Positions 1-5,586 are shown, counted from the stretch's first letter. The stretch is 10,226 nt of DNA from an uncultured bacterium (GCA_903834855.1 CAILKS010000084.1:1-10226), one strand, 5' to 3'. Made by a program: numbers and translations. The notes: generated by a model from the letters alone, not told the origin.

Positions 1-73
1 CGCAGTGATGTTTTGCTAGCAAGCAAAACCACGAGAGGCGGGCTGCGAGAAAATTTTTTGACGAAAAAATTTT
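1..73. repeat. Palindromic intergenic region at the left edge
   Basis: Three nested or adjacent inverted repeats are visible. TTTTGCT at 11-17 pairs with AGCAAAA at 22-28 around a 4-nt loop. CGCAG at 1-5 can pair with CTGCG at 43-47 outside it. A second hairpin has AAAATTTTTT (50-59) and AAAAAATTTT (64-73) around GACG. No convincing coding frame covers the region. The element is cut by the window edge, so its left arm and the upstream gene cannot be judged. Its layout, a GC-rich stem capped by a short perfect palindrome, resembles the elements at 997-1069 and 7559-7680. Confidence 0.5.
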
Positions 74-108
74 ACTTGTAGCCGATCCCTAATGGGGGCA
101 CAAAATGA

Positions 109-138
109 AAAAAGCAAAGTCTTAAGACTTTGCTTTTT
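109..138. terminator. Bidirectional intrinsic terminator hairpin
   Basis: This is a perfect palindrome with 15-nt arms centred between positions 123 and 124 (arm core GCAAAGTCTT), flanked by an A-run on the left and a T-run on the right. It can therefore act as a rho-independent terminator on either strand. It probably ends the transcript of an unseen gene to the left and insulates the membrane-protein gene that follows. Its T-tail runs directly into the heptad array at 136-180. Confidence 0.7.
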
Positions 139-180
139 GTATTTTCTATAAACTATTATCTACAACCTAAAACCTATTCC
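136..180 (+). repeat. Heptad array A: TTTGTATTTT leader plus five 7-bp units
   Basis: After TTTGTATTTT (136-145) come five 7-bp units occupying exactly 146-180. They start with CTATAAA and CTATTAT, and all begin CTA. The array ends 4 bp before the -10 box of the next gene, so here it lies upstream of the predicted transcription start and not in a leader. The same leader plus five units recurs at 5124-5168 and 8167-8211, with a close variant at 6951-6996. Confidence 0.75.
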
Positions 181-189
181 TGCTATACT
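181..189 (+). promoter_or_regulatory. Extended -10 promoter of the DUF2238 gene
   Basis: TGC followed by TATACT (184-189) is an extended -10 box with five of six consensus bases. No good -35 is visible. Only 7 nt separate the box from the ATG at 197, so transcription should start at or within a base or two of the start codon. There is no Shine-Dalgarno sequence. Together these predict a leaderless mRNA. Confidence 0.6.
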
Positions 190-196
190 TTTAGTA

Positions 197-793
197 ATGC
201 AAAAAATTAAAAAGTATTTTCCACATTTTTTATTAGCAATTTATACTATTGAATTTGTTTCATTAGGAATTAATCCATATTCACGAGATGTTTGGTATGC
301 AGAGAATATTCCAATATTTGGAATTGTATTATTCCTAGTAATTTTATATGTAAGAGGAATTAGATTTTCAAATACCGCTTATTTATTAATGAGTCTCCTT
401 CCTTTTTTCCACACAGTAGGTGGTTATTATACATTTGAAAGAGTTCCATTTGATTGGTTTAATAATTTCTTTGGATTTGAAAGAAATATGTTTGATAGAG
501 TCGGTCATTTTTTAGCTGGCTTCTTTGCTTATGGATTAGCTGAATATGTTCTTACTTATAAAAAAGTTTCTACAAAGTTTTGGGCATTTTTCTTGGGCAT
601 ATGTTTTATTGGAACACTTGCTATGACTTATGAATTAATTGAGTGGCAATATGCTGTTAAACAAGGTGGAGATGCCGGCCTTGCCTTCCTTGGTTCACAA
701 GGGGACATTTGGGACGCACAGAAAGATATGTTGATGGATACGCTCGGTGCAATATTTGTATCGATTATTGGTATTTTTACTTTGAAAAAGTAG
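197..793 (+). CDS. DUF2238 (YjdF-type) integral membrane protein
   Basis: A 198-residue hydrophobic protein with about six predicted transmembrane helices (roughly residues 8-25, 39-55, 60-77, 100-118, 126-147 and 180-196). It carries what I recognise as the DUF2238/YjdF signature: HTVGGYYT near residue 72, RNMFDRVGHFLAG near 95-109, ELIEW near 145, and LGSQGDIWDAQKDMLMDTLGA at 165-185. The length, about 200 residues, is normal for the family. The family is an inner-membrane protein group of unknown function; the conserved acidic, His and Gln residues in or near membrane helices hint at a ligand or transport role, but that is speculation. The start at 197 is chosen because a -10 box lies 7 nt upstream and hydrophobic residues follow quickly. 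It is monocistronic and followed by tRNA-Leu on the same strand. Confidence 0.88.
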   Translation: MQKIKKYFPHFLLAIYTIEFVSLGINPYSRDVWYAENIPIFGIVLFLVILYVRGIRFSNTAYLLMSLLPFFHTVGGYYTFERVPFDWFNNFFGFERNMFDRVGHFLAGFFAYGLAEYVLTYKKVSTKFWAFFLGICFIGTLAMTYELIEWQYAVKQGGDAGLAFLGSQGDIWDAQKDMLMDTLGAIFVSIIGIFTLKK

Positions 794-819
794 TGCTTTT
801 AAAAAAGTGAATTTTCTTA

Positions 820-825
820 TATACT
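820..825 (+). promoter_or_regulatory. -10 box of tRNA-Leu
   Basis: TATACT lies 11 nt before the first base of the mature tRNA, which leaves a 5' leader of only about 5 nt for RNase P. There is no clear -35 hexamer. Read-through from the upstream membrane-protein gene is also possible, because no terminator separates them. Confidence 0.5.
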
Positions 826-836
826 ATGCCTCACCT

Positions 837-918
837 GCCCGGGTGATGAAATGGTAGACATAAGACACTTAAAATGTCTGGCGCAACGCGCGTGCGAGTT
901 CGAGTCTCGCCCTGGGCA
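837..918 (+). tRNA. trnL-UAA: tRNA-Leu (anticodon UAA)
   Basis: A complete cloverleaf can be folded by eye. The acceptor stem is GCCCGGG (837-843) with CCTGGGC (911-917), including one G-U pair, followed by discriminator A918. The D-arm has a 3-bp stem and a GGTA-type loop. The anticodon stem is AGACA/TGTCT (863-867/875-879) with loop CTTAAAA, giving anticodon TAA at 870-872, which reads UUA codons. A class II variable arm (GCGC-AAC-GCGC) fits leucine. The T-arm is GCGAG-TTCGAGT-CTCGC (896-900/906-910 for the stem). CCA is not encoded. The UUA codon is frequent in this AT-rich region. The 3' end is duplicated in inverted and direct form immediately downstream. Confidence 0.95.
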
Positions 919-971
919 CAACATAAAAAATGAGACAGCTTTGGCTGTCCATTTTTTAGTTGTGCCCAGGG
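910..971 (+). terminator. Long hairpin incorporating the tRNA 3' acceptor strand
   Basis: CCCTGGGCACAAC (910-922), the last T-stem base plus acceptor strand and trailer of the tRNA, has a perfect 13-nt inverted copy GTTGTGCCCAGGG at 959-971. Inside, eight bases from 925-932 pair with 950-957. Then, past one bulged A, GACAGC (934-939) pairs with GCTGTC (944-949) around TTTG. The inner hairpin, whose 3' arm ends in six Ts (952-957), looks like the tRNA terminator. The outer stem competes with the tRNA acceptor stem. Confidence 0.65.
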
Positions 972-972
972 A

Positions 973-994
973 GTACGACACCTGCGTGTCGTAC
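973..994. repeat. Perfect 9-bp palindrome inserted in the tRNA-derived inverted copy
   Basis: GTACGACAC and GTGTCGTAC flank a CTGC loop. The palindrome sits exactly between the two parts of the inverted tRNA copy (959-971 and the CGAGACTCG block at 997-1005), as if it had interrupted a once continuous reverse complement of the tRNA 3' end. Confidence 0.6.
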
Positions 995-996
995 GT

Positions 997-1078
997 CGAG
1001 ACTCGAATAGGGGTCGAGGAGTCTCCTGTTTTAGGTATTCCTAAAACGAGACGAGGTGACCGAGTCTCGCCCTTTTTT
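997..1078 (+). terminator. Compound GC-rich stem-loop followed by T6
   Basis: The outer stem is CGAGACTCG (997-1005) with CGAGTCTCG (1061-1069). The inner stems are GGTC/GACC (1012-1015/1058-1061, an alternative to the outer pairing at its edge), GTCTC/GAGAC (1021-1025/1048-1052) and GTTTTAGG/CCTAAAAC (1028-1035/1040-1047) around TATT. Six Ts follow at 1073-1078, so it fits an intrinsic terminator. Bases 1061-1073 repeat 13 nt of the tRNA (901-913) in direct orientation. Confidence 0.55.
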
Positions 1079-1117
1079 ATTAATTAAAAATAAAATTGGG
1101 ATTTTTCTTTTTAACTT

Positions 1118-1126
1118 TGTTATACT
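1118..1126 (+). promoter_or_regulatory. Extended -10 promoter of the YkgJ-like/ddl operon
   Basis: TGT plus TATACT (1121-1126) is followed by the ATG at 1135 with only 8 nt between. No Shine-Dalgarno is present. The predicted transcript starts at or next to the AUG, so it should be leaderless. This position also argues against an upstream in-frame ATG at 1096 as the start, because that codon lies before the promoter. Confidence 0.6.
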
Positions 1127-1134
1127 TTAAATAT

Positions 1135-1488
1135 ATGGAAAACTTTAGTAAACACGCACCTTGTCTAGACAAAAATTGTAGTTTTTGTTGTGACCCAGTT
1201 AAAATTAATCAGAAAGCAATTCAGTCTGGTTTTAAATCACCAACAGATAAAGATGGTAATAAAATTTGGCAAAAAACTGGTGTAGTTATTGCTCCAGAAG
1301 AAAGAATTGATACAGATAGAGTTGTTACGTTTGATTGTATTAATTATGATAAAGAAAGTGGTAAGTGTTTAGATTATGAAAACAGGCCAGAAATATGTAA
1401 AAATACAACATGTATCAAAAATGATAATGAAAGTATTGATCAACAACATAAAAGAATGACTGAAGTTAAATTTGTAAAAATGAAATGA
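1135..1488 (+). CDS. YkgJ-like cysteine-cluster protein
   Basis: A 117-residue protein with the Cys pattern of the YkgJ (PF03692) family. An N-terminal CLDKNCSFCC cluster (residues 10-19) is followed by a C-terminal FDCINYD...GKCLDYENRPEIC...C block (about residues 64-90). Family members are thought to chelate zinc or an iron-sulfur cluster; their physiological role is unclear. The Cys residues and the RP motif between them are seen directly, and metal binding is inferred from the family. I chose the ATG at 1135 over an in-frame ATG at 1096 because the extended -10 box lies between the two, and the longer form only adds a hydrophobic stretch unlike the family. The stop overlaps the ddl start as ATGA, indicating translational coupling. 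Confidence 0.82.
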   Translation: MENFSKHAPCLDKNCSFCCDPVKINQKAIQSGFKSPTDKDGNKIWQKTGVVIAPEERIDTDRVVTFDCINYDKESGKCLDYENRPEICKNTTCIKNDNESIDQQHKRMTEVKFVKMK

Positions 1489-2423
1489 AAAAAGTAGCTA
1501 TTTTATTTGGTGGTCCTGGAAGTGAGCACGAGGTTTCTATTTCTTCCGCAAAGAATATCTTAGAAAATATAGATAGAGAACTTTTTGATGTCTTAGAAGT
1601 TTTTATTACTAAAGAATGTTTATATGAAATTGAAGGTAAAAGTTATTCAGAAAAAGATGGTTTAGAAGAAATTAAAAAAAGAAAAGTGGATGCAGTCTTT
1701 CCTATAATTCACGGAGCTTATGGTGAAGACGGGGTTTTGCAAAAGAAACTAGAAGAAATAAATATACCTTTTATTGGATCTTCCTCAAAAGTTTCTTCTC
1801 TATCTATTGATAAAAATCAAACAAATTTAATTTTAAATACTAATGGTATTTTAATCCCAAAAAGTTTTGTAATTACAAAAAATAATATAGAACATAATTG
1901 TAATTATCCAATAATTGTAAAGCCAATAGATGAAGGTTCTAGTGTTGGTCTTTCTAAATTTAAAAATGCTATTGATTTTAAAAGTTCATTAGATAAAGTT
2001 TTTAAAAAGCATGATGAAATGTTAGCTCAGGAATTTATAGAAGGTAGAGAATTTACTTGTGGTATTATAGAAAAACATAAGGAAGTAATTCCACTTGTTG
2101 CAACAGAAGTTATTTTAACAAAAGGTGAAATGTTCGATTATGATGCTAAATATACATTAGGCGGTTGTGAAGAAGTTACACCTGCAAAAATAGACGAAGA
2201 GACAATGAAAAGAATACAGAGTCTAGCTGTTAATTGTCATAATGTTATGGGATGTAAATCACTTTCTCGTACTGATATGATTTTAAAAGAAAATAATTTA
2301 TATGTTTTAGAAATAAATACAATTCCTGGAATGACAAAAACATCTTTTATTCCTGCAGAAGCTAGTGCTTGTGGATATTCGATGAAAGAACTTATTACTA
2401 TTCTTATTGAGTCAGTAAAATAG
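1485..2423 (+). CDS. ddl: D-alanine--D-alanine ligase
   Basis: A 312-residue cytoplasmic ATP-grasp enzyme that joins two D-alanines for the peptidoglycan pentapeptide. Visible motifs are the N-terminal GGPGSEHEVS (residues 9-18, with catalytic Glu14), HGAYGEDG (76-83), the ATP-binding KPIDEGSSVG (146-155, with Ser152), and the Mg-binding residues Asp264, Glu276 and Asn278 in SRTDMIL and LEINTIPGMT. Tyr223 in the DAKY omega-loop matches E. coli DdlB Tyr216, so D-Ala-D-Ala and not D-Ala-D-Lac specificity is expected. Full-length for the family. It starts inside the end of the YkgJ-like gene (ATGA overlap, no Shine-Dalgarno) and ends 10 bp from convergent rbfA with no clear terminator between. 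Its presence implies the cell makes or completes its own peptidoglycan precursors. Confidence 0.96.
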   Translation: MKKVAILFGGPGSEHEVSISSAKNILENIDRELFDVLEVFITKECLYEIEGKSYSEKDGLEEIKKRKVDAVFPIIHGAYGEDGVLQKKLEEINIPFIGSSSKVSSLSIDKNQTNLILNTNGILIPKSFVITKNNIEHNCNYPIIVKPIDEGSSVGLSKFKNAIDFKSSLDKVFKKHDEMLAQEFIEGREFTCGIIEKHKEVIPLVATEVILTKGEMFDYDAKYTLGGCEEVTPAKIDEETMKRIQSLAVNCHNVMGCKSLSRTDMILKENNLYVLEINTIPGMTKTSFIPAEASACGYSMKELITILIESVK

Positions 2424-2433
2424 CTTTTAATTT

Positions 2434-2838
2434 CTAATTATCTTCTTTTTCTCCAGCTCTTTCTTTTAACATTGTCTGATAAGCTTCATTTGCCAACTTA
2501 TCTTTTCTTAAAAGTTCATCTACATGTAAACGATTTTTTTCTCCGTAATCAATTTCAACTTCAAAAAATGGGATTACTTTTACAGGAAGCCTCTTCATTA
2601 CATAGTGACGAAGCTCACTTCTCATACGTTTTGCAAAGTCCAGTGCCGCCGCTTCTTTTGATTCTGGTAATACAGTCATAAAAATAGTTCCATTCTTCAT
2701 ATCTGCTGTAACGTCACATCTTGTAATTGTAATTAATGATGCACCGGAAGATTCACGTTGAAAAAAGTCCTGAGCAATTGCTAGTACTTCAAGTCCTATT
2801 TGTATTTGTCGTTTGGTAGGTTCTCTACTTATATCCAT
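2434..2838 (-). CDS. rbfA: Ribosome-binding factor A
   Basis: A 134-residue protein matching RbfA, the KH-type factor that binds the 30S subunit and helps 16S rRNA maturation and cold adaptation. The N-terminal helix (RQIQIGLEVLAIAQDFF), the central beta segment with ITRCDVTADMKNGTIFMTVLP (about residues 36-58), and the C-terminal LPVKVIPFFEVEIDYGEKNRLHVDELL (about 84-110) follow the family layout, although many exact residues differ from E. coli. The start lies 4 nt after the infB stop, and there is no good Shine-Dalgarno. The infB-rbfA order is the classical one, which strongly supports the call. The genes usually found around them (nusA, truB) are absent here. Confidence 0.9.
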   Translation of the reverse strand: MDISREPTKRQIQIGLEVLAIAQDFFQRESSGASLITITRCDVTADMKNGTIFMTVLPESKEAAALDFAKRMRSELRHYVMKRLPVKVIPFFEVEIDYGEKNRLHVDELLRKDKLANEAYQTMLKERAGEKEDN

Positions 2839-2842
2839 AAAA

Positions 2843-4357
2843 TTAAATTCTTAATTTCTCAACCAACACTGCTTCTAATATATCTGTTGGTATCATTTCG
2901 ACTTTACTTTCAACCATAAGTCCACATTCATTTCCTTCATTCACCGTATCAGTTTTAATTTTTTGTGATTGAAGCTCAACAATTCTTCCGCGTCCAAGCT
3001 CTACACCACGGCGTATAACTTTCACAACAGCATTATTTTGTATTTTACCAGTTTCAACGCGTCCACCAATAACGTGCTTATCTTTTTGTGAAGAAAAGTT
3101 ACGAAGAATTTTTAGAGTTCCAAGCACAACTTCTTTTTCTTCATATGGAAGGCGACTTTCAACTAAAGTATCAAACCATTCAGAAAGTTTATAAATAATA
3201 TCAAAGAGTTCTGGTTTGATTTTGAATCGATCAGCTTGGTCACGAGCTTTTGATTCTAATTTAACAGCGAATCCAATAATCACAGTTTTCTCATCAGATG
3301 AAGCAAGCATTATGTCTCCTTCAGAAATTGTACCAACACCTTCAGCAATAATTTTTATTTTTATATCATCAGTCTCACGCTTTTTTAATTCCATTCTCAC
3401 AGCATCTAATGTTCCAAGTGAGTCAGATTTGATAACGACAGGAATAACAACTTTTGCATTACGATAAATTCTTGGATCCATAACTATTTGAACCGCATTT
3501 GATTTTGTCTCTGATTGTAATGCCTCCATCACTTTCTTATCAGAAGAAGAAACGAATATTGCACCAGCTTTTGGAATCTCATCAAAACCTGTAACTTTTA
3601 TAGGTTGACCAGCACGAGGATTTTTAACTGTTCTCCCTGCAAAGTCTTCAATAATACGAATAGGGGAAAGTGCAGTTCCAGCAACAATAGCTCCACTTCC
3701 CGCTAATGTTCCATCTTTTATAATTAATGTTGCAGAGATACCACGTTTTTGATCTACGAAACTTTCAAGTACATAACCAGTAGCTTCAGTTGAAAGATCA
3801 GCTTTAAGTTCATTCATCTCCACTAAGAGTAAAAGTGTTTCAAGTAAGAAATCCACTCCTTGTCCAGTTTTTGCAGAAATTTCTACGCACGGTACATCTC
3901 CCCCGTAGCCTTCTATATAAATACCATTTTCAACAAGAGAGTTTTTTGTTTTTTGAATATCAGCACCTGGCTTATCTATTTTATTAATAGCAACAACGTA
4001 AGGTAACTTGTGGGCGTCAATAGTTTTCCAAGCTTCAACAGTTTGAGCTTTTACACCGTCCTCAGCTGAGACAATTAAAATCGCGATATCAGCAATTTCT
4101 GCACCACGTTCACGCATTGATTGAAAAGCCGCGTGTCCTGGAGTATCTAGGAATGTTATTGATTTTAAATCTTTCTCGCTTAGTTTTTGTTTGACCTCAT
4201 AAGCTGAAATACGTTGGGTAATACCACCAGCTTCGCCATCAACAATGTTTGATTTACGAATGAAGTCGAGTAATGATGACTTTCCGTGGTCGACGTGACC
4301 AAGAACCGCAATAACGGGTTGGCGAGAAACAAACTCTGCTTCAGATGTTTTTGACAT
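2843..4357 (-). CDS. infB: Translation initiation factor IF-2 (short form)
   Basis: A 504-residue GTPase that brings fMet-tRNA to the 30S subunit and promotes subunit joining. The G-domain motifs are G1 GHVDHGKSS (20-28), switch I GGITQ (44-48), G3 DTPGH (71-75, with catalytic His75), G4 NKID (125-128) and G5 SAK (161-163). Domains II, III and C2 follow, with ECGL near the end. The usual long N-terminal region is missing: only about 12 residues precede the G domain, compared with 700-900 total residues in many bacteria. Arg49 replaces the His normally following GGITQ. The start at 4357 is preferred over an in-frame ATG at 4462, because the promoter lies between them and the extra 35 residues are not IF-2-like. 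It heads the infB-rbfA operon. Confidence 0.97.
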   Translation of the reverse strand: MSKTSEAEFVSRQPVIAVLGHVDHGKSSLLDFIRKSNIVDGEAGGITQRISAYEVKQKLSEKDLKSITFLDTPGHAAFQSMRERGAEIADIAILIVSAEDGVKAQTVEAWKTIDAHKLPYVVAINKIDKPGADIQKTKNSLVENGIYIEGYGGDVPCVEISAKTGQGVDFLLETLLLLVEMNELKADLSTEATGYVLESFVDQKRGISATLIIKDGTLAGSGAIVAGTALSPIRIIEDFAGRTVKNPRAGQPIKVTGFDEIPKAGAIFVSSSDKKVMEALQSETKSNAVQIVMDPRIYRNAKVVIPVVIKSDSLGTLDAVRMELKKRETDDIKIKIIAEGVGTISEGDIMLASSDEKTVIIGFAVKLESKARDQADRFKIKPELFDIIYKLSEWFDTLVESRLPYEEKEVVLGTLKILRNFSSQKDKHVIGGRVETGKIQNNAVVKVIRRGVELGRGRIVELQSQKIKTDTVNEGNECGLMVESKVEMIPTDILEAVLVEKLRI

Positions 4358-4370
4358 AAATATAACGGCA

Positions 4371-4399
4371 ATTATACCACGTTTTCGTGAATTAGTCAC
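4371..4399 (-). promoter_or_regulatory. infB-rbfA promoter
   Basis: Read on the minus strand, TGG plus a perfect TATAAT (4376-4371) forms an extended -10. GTGACT (4399-4394) matches four of six -35 bases at a 17-bp spacing. Thirteen nt separate the -10 from the ATG, which predicts a leader of about 6 nt with no room for a Shine-Dalgarno. Confidence 0.65.
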
Positions 4400-4404
4400 G
4401 AAAA
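4382..4404. promoter_or_regulatory. Inverted repeat over the infB -35 (possible operator)
   Basis: TTTTCGTGA and TCACGAAAA are perfect 9-bp arms around a 5-bp centre, 23 bp in all, a size typical of a dimeric repressor or activator site. The repeat covers the -35 hexamer. No T-run follows at transcript level in a position that would make it a terminator for the upstream gene, which already has one at 4447-4481. The binding protein is unknown. Confidence 0.45.
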
Positions 4405-4446
4405 AATAGTAAAGAGAAAATAAAGGAAAGAGTCTAGAGTAAATAC

Positions 4447-4481
4447 AAATGCGGGTGGCCACTTCGTGGCCACCCGCATTT
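4447..4481 (-). terminator. Strong terminator behind the DUF4446 gene
   Basis: Perfect 16-bp arms (AAATGCGGGTGGCCAC and its complement) flank a TTC loop. On the minus strand the stem is followed by a T-rich tail. It lies 29 bp past the DUF4446 stop and separates that gene from the infB promoter. Confidence 0.8.
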
Positions 4482-4512
4482 CCTTCTTGCTAATTGCTTT
4501 CTGCTTATTGCT
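4478..4512 (-). repeat. Heptad array F: five AGC-type 7-bp units
   Basis: On the minus strand, five 7-bp units (AGCAATA, AGCAGAA, then AGCAATT-like ones) begin in the stop codon of the DUF4446 gene and run into the terminator stem. The length is 35 bp, as in the other arrays, but the unit consensus is different. Confidence 0.6.
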
Positions 4513-4993
4513 AGCGTTTATGTGCCTTCTTACTTTCCTCTATTACACTTTGTTCTTCTTCAGTTAAGTCGTGAGTTGAAAGATATTTTTCAATTGGTTT
4601 TGCAAATGTGCTTATTCTGTCACGGGCGTGAAGTGTAGAGAGTACAACCCCATTTCCTTTTTCGTTTAGTAGCGCGATAGAAAAACTTTGATTTGAACCG
4701 TTAGCTTCAAATGCTTTATAACGAATTGTTTGGGCGTTTCTTATTGACTGAGAAACTCTGCCATCAAGGGATAGTGCATGTTCTGATATTAGTTCATTTC
4801 TTTTTTCAATTTCAGCAACAGATTCAACACATCTTTTAATTAAGGTTTCAAGCGACGCACCATTTTCTCCGCGAGTGAAGCGACTTATTTTTGTATGAAG
4901 ATATATGACATAAAATAAAAGTATAATTATTGCAATAGCAAGAGGGATGCTTGGAAAAGTTTCCACAAGTTTTAAAACATAGGCGAAATTCAT
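4511..4993 (-). CDS. DUF4446 family membrane-anchored protein
   Basis: A 160-residue protein with one N-terminal transmembrane helix (about residues 15-33, PSIPLAIAIIILLFYVIYL), a predicted coiled-coil-like helical region (about 47-90), and a conserved block RYKAFE...QSFSIALLNEKGNGVVLSTLHARD (about 91-125) followed by AKPIEKYL. This block is the DUF4446 (PF14584) hallmark as I know it. Function is unknown; the topology suggests a cytoplasmic domain tethered to the membrane. It is monocistronic, with its own extended -10 box 9 nt before the ATG and a strong terminator behind. The C-terminus is charged (EESKKAHKR). Confidence 0.87.
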   Translation of the reverse strand: MNFAYVLKLVETFPSIPLAIAIIILLFYVIYLHTKISRFTRGENGASLETLIKRCVESVAEIEKRNELISEHALSLDGRVSQSIRNAQTIRYKAFEANGSNQSFSIALLNEKGNGVVLSTLHARDRISTFAKPIEKYLSTHDLTEEEQSVIEESKKAHKR

Positions 4994-5002
4994 ATGTAAA
5001 AT

Positions 5003-5011
5003 AGTGTAACA
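5003..5011 (-). promoter_or_regulatory. Extended -10 promoter of the DUF4446 gene
   Basis: On the minus strand, TGT plus TACACT is followed by 9 nt and then the ATG at 4993. No Shine-Dalgarno is present, so a leaderless or near-leaderless mRNA is predicted. The hexamer matches four of six consensus bases, so the call is moderate. Confidence 0.45.
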
Positions 5012-5015
5012 CGTA

Positions 5016-5041
5016 AATTCTTTTCCTTGTGGAAAAGAATT
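5016..5041. repeat. Perfect 11-bp hairpin upstream of the DUF4446 gene
   Basis: AATTCTTTTCC and GGAAAAGAATT flank a TTGT loop. It lies just upstream of the minus-strand -10 box and could be an operator or a terminator remnant. Nothing in the sequence decides between these. Confidence 0.5.
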
Positions 5042-5168
5042 AATTTTTAGTTTTTAATTTCTAATTTTTATTGAAATGCATTTGTGTTCCTTATGTCATT
5101 CCCGCGAAGGCGGGAATACAGTGTTTGTATTTTAATTGAAAACTAAAAACTAATAATTAAAAATTTTG
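5041..5168. repeat. Composite element: two opposed heptad arrays around a GC palindrome
   Basis: Array G (5041-5075) has five 7-bp units such as TAATTTT and TAGTTTT, which read as CTAAAAA-type units on the minus strand. Array H has the TTTGTATTTT leader at 5124-5133 and five units at 5134-5168 (AATTGAA, AACTAAA and so on). Between them lies a REP-like palindrome, ATTCCCGC (5098-5105) with GCGGGAAT (5110-5117) around GAAG. The two arrays point away from the centre, giving a 128-bp imperfect inverted repeat. No gene lies in it. Confidence 0.65.
5095..5120. repeat. REP-like GC palindrome
   Basis: GTCATTCCCGCGAAGGCGGG continued by AATACA has an 8-bp perfect stem with a GAAG loop. I recognise near-identical short palindromes scattered through genomes of unrelated bacteria. 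In this AT-rich setting it stands out strongly. Confidence 0.65.
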
Positions 5169-5179
5169 CGTAGCAACTG

Positions 5180-5209
5180 TTGACATAAACTAGAATCCTA
5201 TTGTAGTAT
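5180..5209 (+). promoter_or_regulatory. Sigma70-type promoter of the 89-residue orphan gene
   Basis: TTGACA (5180-5185) is a perfect -35, followed after 18 bp by TAGTAT (5204-5209). Transcription starting about 5216 would give a leader of about 50 nt. This canonical -35/-10 structure differs from the extended -10, -35-less promoters of the housekeeping genes nearby. Confidence 0.7.
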
Positions 5210-5268
5210 TATTAAGTGGTGGATTCTTCATCACAAAACAGTTAGCGCATCAACCAAGGAGAAAAACG

Positions 5269-5538
5269 ATGCCCATTGTTCCTTCTGCAGGGGTAAAGAG
5301 ACAACCCCAAAAATCAAGCAACAGCTCACGTAAGTTCGGCGGTGGTCAAAAATTACCGGCTGCTGCCATGACAAGTGCACAGTATCAAAGTGATCAGTAC
5401 GCAAGACCTCCGAAGCCTCCAACGGCCAAAACCCAGGACACAGTGAAGCAATTTGCTTTCTACTGTGGTACGGCCGACACCGGTTGGATGAGCCAGCGCG
5501 GAAGAACGCCAAGAGCTTGTCAATTTGCTCAGGCTTGA
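5269..5538 (+). CDS. Orphan 89-residue protein, disordered N-terminus, two Cys at the C-terminus
   Basis: I recognise no family. The first 56 residues are rich in Pro, Ser, Gln, Lys and Gly and likely disordered. The last third is more ordered-looking (VKQFAFYCGTADTGWMSQRG...CQFAQA), with Cys66 and Cys84. It has no signal peptide or transmembrane segment. Evidence that it is real: a perfect AAGGAG (5256-5261) 7 nt before the ATG, a TTGACA promoter and a strong terminator. Codon and base composition (GCC, CGC, ACC, GAC) is visibly GC-richer than in neighbouring genes, which suggests recent transfer or unusual constraint. A structured RNA is an alternative, because the 3' third is GC-rich and hairpin-prone, but the well-spaced ribosome binding site favours protein. 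Confidence 0.65.
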   Translation: MPIVPSAGVKRQPQKSSNSSRKFGGGQKLPAAAMTSAQYQSDQYARPPKPPTAKTQDTVKQFAFYCGTADTGWMSQRGRTPRACQFAQA

Positions 5539-5549
5539 TCGGCCACCAT

Positions 5550-5586
5550 CTTGAACAACGCGGCTATCAGGCCGCAGCGTTCGAAG
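5550..5586 (+). other. Imperfect GC-rich stem-loop behind the orphan gene
   Basis: GCGGC (5560-5564) pairs with GCCGC (5571-5575). Outside it GAAC (5553-5556) pairs with GTTC (5579-5582). The structure begins 12 nt after the stop and directly precedes the terminator. It may protect the mRNA 3' end. Confidence 0.4.

Noticed and set aside
851..1087. A 78-codon open frame on the plus strand
   Set aside because: It starts inside tRNA-Leu and runs through the palindromes behind it. The peptide has no recognisable features and the frame is an accident of GC-rich repeats.
1096..1134. Upstream in-frame ATG for the YkgJ-like gene
   Set aside because: The ATG precedes the predicted promoter, and the added residues are hydrophobic and unlike the family.
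4358..4462. 35-residue N-terminal extension of IF-2
   Set aside because: It spans the promoter, the operator-like repeat and part of the terminator, and has no IF-2 similarity.
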